From NCBI GenBank assembly GCA_964415065.1, contig CAYPYX010000003.1, forward strand, positions 31,906-95,905: 64,000 nt of DNA. Reading direction: 5' to 3'. This stretch comes from VMCP01 sp964415065 (GTDB lineage Bacteria; Bacteroidota; Bacteroidia; NS11-12g; UBA955). Positions 62,207 to 64,000 of this stretch are shown in pieces (within the stretch, counting starts at the first letter, position 1; each line of letters begins with the position of its first letter). The translations under genes and the position numbers were made by a program. The notes under the pieces were generated by a model. It was not told the origin of the DNA, searched no databases, and worked only from the letters and a program-made list of their open reading frames with translations.

Positions 62207-63781
62207 ATGTCACTTTGGAGAAAAAAATCTTTGGATGCCCTTTTATCGCAAGCAGAAGGAAGTAATTTAAAACGAACTTTAGGAGCAGGAAGCTTGGTTG
62301 CACTTGGTATTGGAGCAATTATAGGAGCTGGATTGTTTGTGAGAACTGCAGCGGCGGCTTCAGAAGCAGCTGGGTCTGGGGTAACACTATCCTTTATTGT
62401 TGCTGCTATTGGTTGCGCATTAGCTGGGTTGTGTTATGCAGAGTTTGCAGCCATGATTCCTATTTCTGGCAGTGCTTACGCCTACAGCTTTGTTACCATG
62501 GGTGAACTAGTTGCTTGGATAATAGGATGGGCTTTGATGATGGAATATGCTTTAGGTGCTGCAACAGTTTCCATAGCTTGGAGTGAATACCTTAATCATT
62601 TATTGCATGGAGCCATACCTTATGAATGGTGCCATTCTCCGTTTGAGAAATTATATAAAATATCAGGTGAAACTATAACACAAATTAAAGCTATGCCTGG
62701 TTTTATTGCTACTGAATGGGTAGGTTTTGATAAAGGTATTTTAAGTCCAGAACAATATGATAAATTACCTGCGAATATTGCTTCCATGGTTACCATTACA
62801 CAGGGTATTGTGAATGCTCCTGCATTGATTATTTTATTCGCATTAACGCTTCTTTTGATTAAGGGTACAAAAGAATCAGCTTGGGTAAATGCCATTATCG
62901 TTTTCATCAAAGTAGCGATTGTACTTTTGTTTATTGGTATAGGATGGCAGTTTATTAGTGATGCGAATCACACTCCATATTTAATCCCTGAAAATACTCC
63001 TGGGCACTCCGGATTTTTTGAATGGGGTTGGGGTGGAGTTATTGGAGGTGCAGGTATTGTGTTTTTTGCATTTATTGGATTTGATGCCGTAAGTACAACG
63101 GCTCAAGAAGCAAAAAATCCCAAACGTGATATGCCAATTGGTATTTTAGGCTCATTAGCTATTGCAACTGTTTTGTATATTTTGTTTGGTCACGTTTTAA
63201 CCGGAGTAGCCCCCTGGCAAGAGTTTGCAACTGCAGGTAAAGAAGCTTCTGTATCCTATGCCATTGCAAATTATATGGAAGGATATGAATGGCTGGGTAC
63301 AAGTGTTACAGTAGCAATTTTGGCAGGTTTTTCATCGGTTATTCTGGTGATGCTTATGGGCCAAAGTCGTGTTTTCTTTTCTATGAGTCAAGATGGTTTA
63401 CTGCCTAAAGCTTTCAGTGAATTACATCCTAAGTTCCAAACCCCGTTCAAAGCGAATTGGATTTTATTCCTATTTGTAGGTTTATTCGCAGCATTTGTTC
63501 CTGGTAGTGTTGCTGGAGATTTAACTAGTTTTGGTACCTTATTCGCCTTTGTGTTGGTGTCTGCGGGTATCTTAATCATGAGAAAAACAAATCCCGATAT
63601 TCCTCGTCCTTTTAAAACTCCATTGGTTCCCTTGGTTCCTATTTTGGGTATTTTGGTTTGTACACTTATGATCGTTTCATTAGATGTAATAACCTTGAAA
63701 TCTGCTGCTGCTTGGATGGCATTTGGTTTAATTATCTACTTCGCTTACAGCAGAAAAAATTCTCATTTGCACAATAATTAA
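62207..63781 (+). CDS. APC family amino-acid permease (cationic amino-acid transporter-like)
   Basis: A 524-residue transporter with about twelve membrane helices. LGAGSLVALGIGAIIGAGLFV is split by the APC helix-1 GxG signature, PISGSAYAYSFVTMGELVAWIIGW covers helix 3, and FFAFIGFDAVSTTAQEAKNPKRDMPIGI is the CAT/YfnA-type loop after helix 6. A large hydrophilic segment (about residues 135-190, with two Cys/His positions) sits between helices 4 and 5. It probably imports amino acids in symport with protons or sodium; the substrate is not predictable. Confidence 0.92.
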   Translation: MSLWRKKSLDALLSQAEGSNLKRTLGAGSLVALGIGAIIGAGLFVRTAAAASEAAGSGVTLSFIVAAIGCALAGLCYAEFAAMIPISGSAYAYSFVTMGELVAWIIGWALMMEYALGAATVSIAWSEYLNHLLHGAIPYEWCHSPFEKLYKISGETITQIKAMPGFIATEWVGFDKGILSPEQYDKLPANIASMVTITQGIVNAPALIILFALTLLLIKGTKESAWVNAIIVFIKVAIVLLFIGIGWQFISDANHTPYLIPENTPGHSGFFEWGWGGVIGGAGIVFFAFIGFDAVSTTAQEAKNPKRDMPIGILGSLAIATVLYILFGHVLTGVAPWQEFATAGKEASVSYAIANYMEGYEWLGTSVTVAILAGFSSVILVMLMGQSRVFFSMSQDGLLPKAFSELHPKFQTPFKANWILFLFVGLFAAFVPGSVAGDLTSFGTLFAFVLVSAGILIMRKTNPDIPRPFKTPLVPLVPILGILVCTLMIVSLDVITLKSAAAWMAFGLIIYFAYSRKNSHLHNN

Positions 63782-63795
63782 TTGAATAGATTATA

Positions 63796-64000
63796 ATGAC
63801 TACGATATCAAGGAGTACTACATCAAAAATCGGACTATTTGATGCTGTACTCCTCGTGTCGGGTTCCATGATTGGAAGTGGTATTTTTCTAGTTACTTCC
63901 GAAATGACTTTACTACTCGGCAATGTTTGGTATATTTTATTGGCTTGGATTCTTGCTGGGATAATAACTCTTTTAGCAGCAATAAATTTTGGTGAATTGT
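63796..64000 (+). CDS. Second APC family permease, 5' part only
   Basis: ATG at 63796 opens a frame running off the right edge (68 codons visible). The start MTTISRSTTSKIGLFDAVLL is followed by VSGSMIGSGIFLV, the APC helix-1 signature, and a second helix LLAWILAGIITLLAAINFGEL. It resembles LAT-type amino-acid transporters more than the neighbouring CAT-type one. It begins 14 bp after the first permease, probably the same transcript. Confidence 0.82.
   Translation, partial: MTTISRSTTSKIGLFDAVLLVSGSMIGSGIFLVTSEMTLLLGNVWYILLAWILAGIITLLAAINFGEL

Overview
This window is low-GC chromosomal DNA from a member of the Bacteroidota, most likely a Flavobacteriales- or Chitinophagales-like free-living heterotroph. 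The evidence is type IX secretion (T9SS) C-terminal sorting domains of types A and B, a PorP/SprF protein, a PorE-like OmpA protein, an adhesin with SprB, HYR and thrombospondin type-3 repeats, several DUF families typical of the phylum (DUF1573, DUF3276, DUF4199, DUF4286, DUF4403), a long NusB, and repeated TAnnTTTG boxes, the known Bacteroidetes -7 promoter element, just upstream of genes. It is a draft assembly with two 100-N gaps. Each gap is flanked by an exact 55-bp duplication, so both are unmerged contig overlaps and not missing sequence.

Layout. 1-10.5 kb (minus strand): a tightly packed block of a polysaccharide-deacetylase-like protein, a FemAB-like acyltransferase, menA, menC, an RsmF-like rRNA methyltransferase, an active/inactive M16 peptidase pair, and a partial secreted LamG protein at the left edge that runs out of the window. 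10.5-14.4 kb (plus): gmd, fcl and a GT39-type membrane glycosyltransferase, i.e. GDP-fucose supply and glycan assembly. 14.5-18.5 kb: acyl-CoA dehydrogenase, a 2Fe-2S ferredoxin-iscX pair, a secreted M43 metalloprotease and an unknown helical protein. 18.6-22 kb: nusB, DUF1573, yajC, coaE and convergent pyrF. 22-27 kb: a 1262-residue T9SS cargo protein and a DUF4403 lipoprotein. 27-31 kb (minus): gapA, an SDR, mnmH, DUF4286 and purS. 31-35 kb: a GyrI-like lipoprotein, an LD-carboxypeptidase, GtrA, a RicT/PSP1 protein and a Spy/CpxP-like protein. 35-38 kb: carB without the allosteric domain.

38.2-40.9 kb holds the most interesting locus. A homogentisate-phytyltransferase-like UbiA prenyltransferase is divergent, by 17 bp, from a fusion of a phytol-kinase-like (VTE5) domain and a DUF92/phytyl-phosphate-kinase-like (VTE6) domain. 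Together they look like a compact phytol (or other isoprenoid alcohol) salvage and aromatic prenylation system in a non-photosynthetic bacterium.

41.2-50.1 kb is a T9SS type-B cassette: a 1512-residue calcium-repeat adhesin (split by an artefactual gap in its signal peptide), PorP/SprF, and a PorE-like OmpA protein that carries the same calcium repeats plus a SPOR domain. 50-54 kb: a GT87 glycosyltransferase, pnp and rpsO. 54.2-54.66 kb is a non-coding stretch with a decaying 17-nt repeat array. 54.7-64 kb: an ABC exporter, DUF3276, DUF4199, plsC-gatC-lolD-like, a GH3 family protein, kbl, and two amino-acid permeases, the last cut off by the window edge. No tRNA, rRNA, CRISPR array, insertion sequence or prophage was seen. 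All functions are read from sequence motifs by eye; no database search was run.
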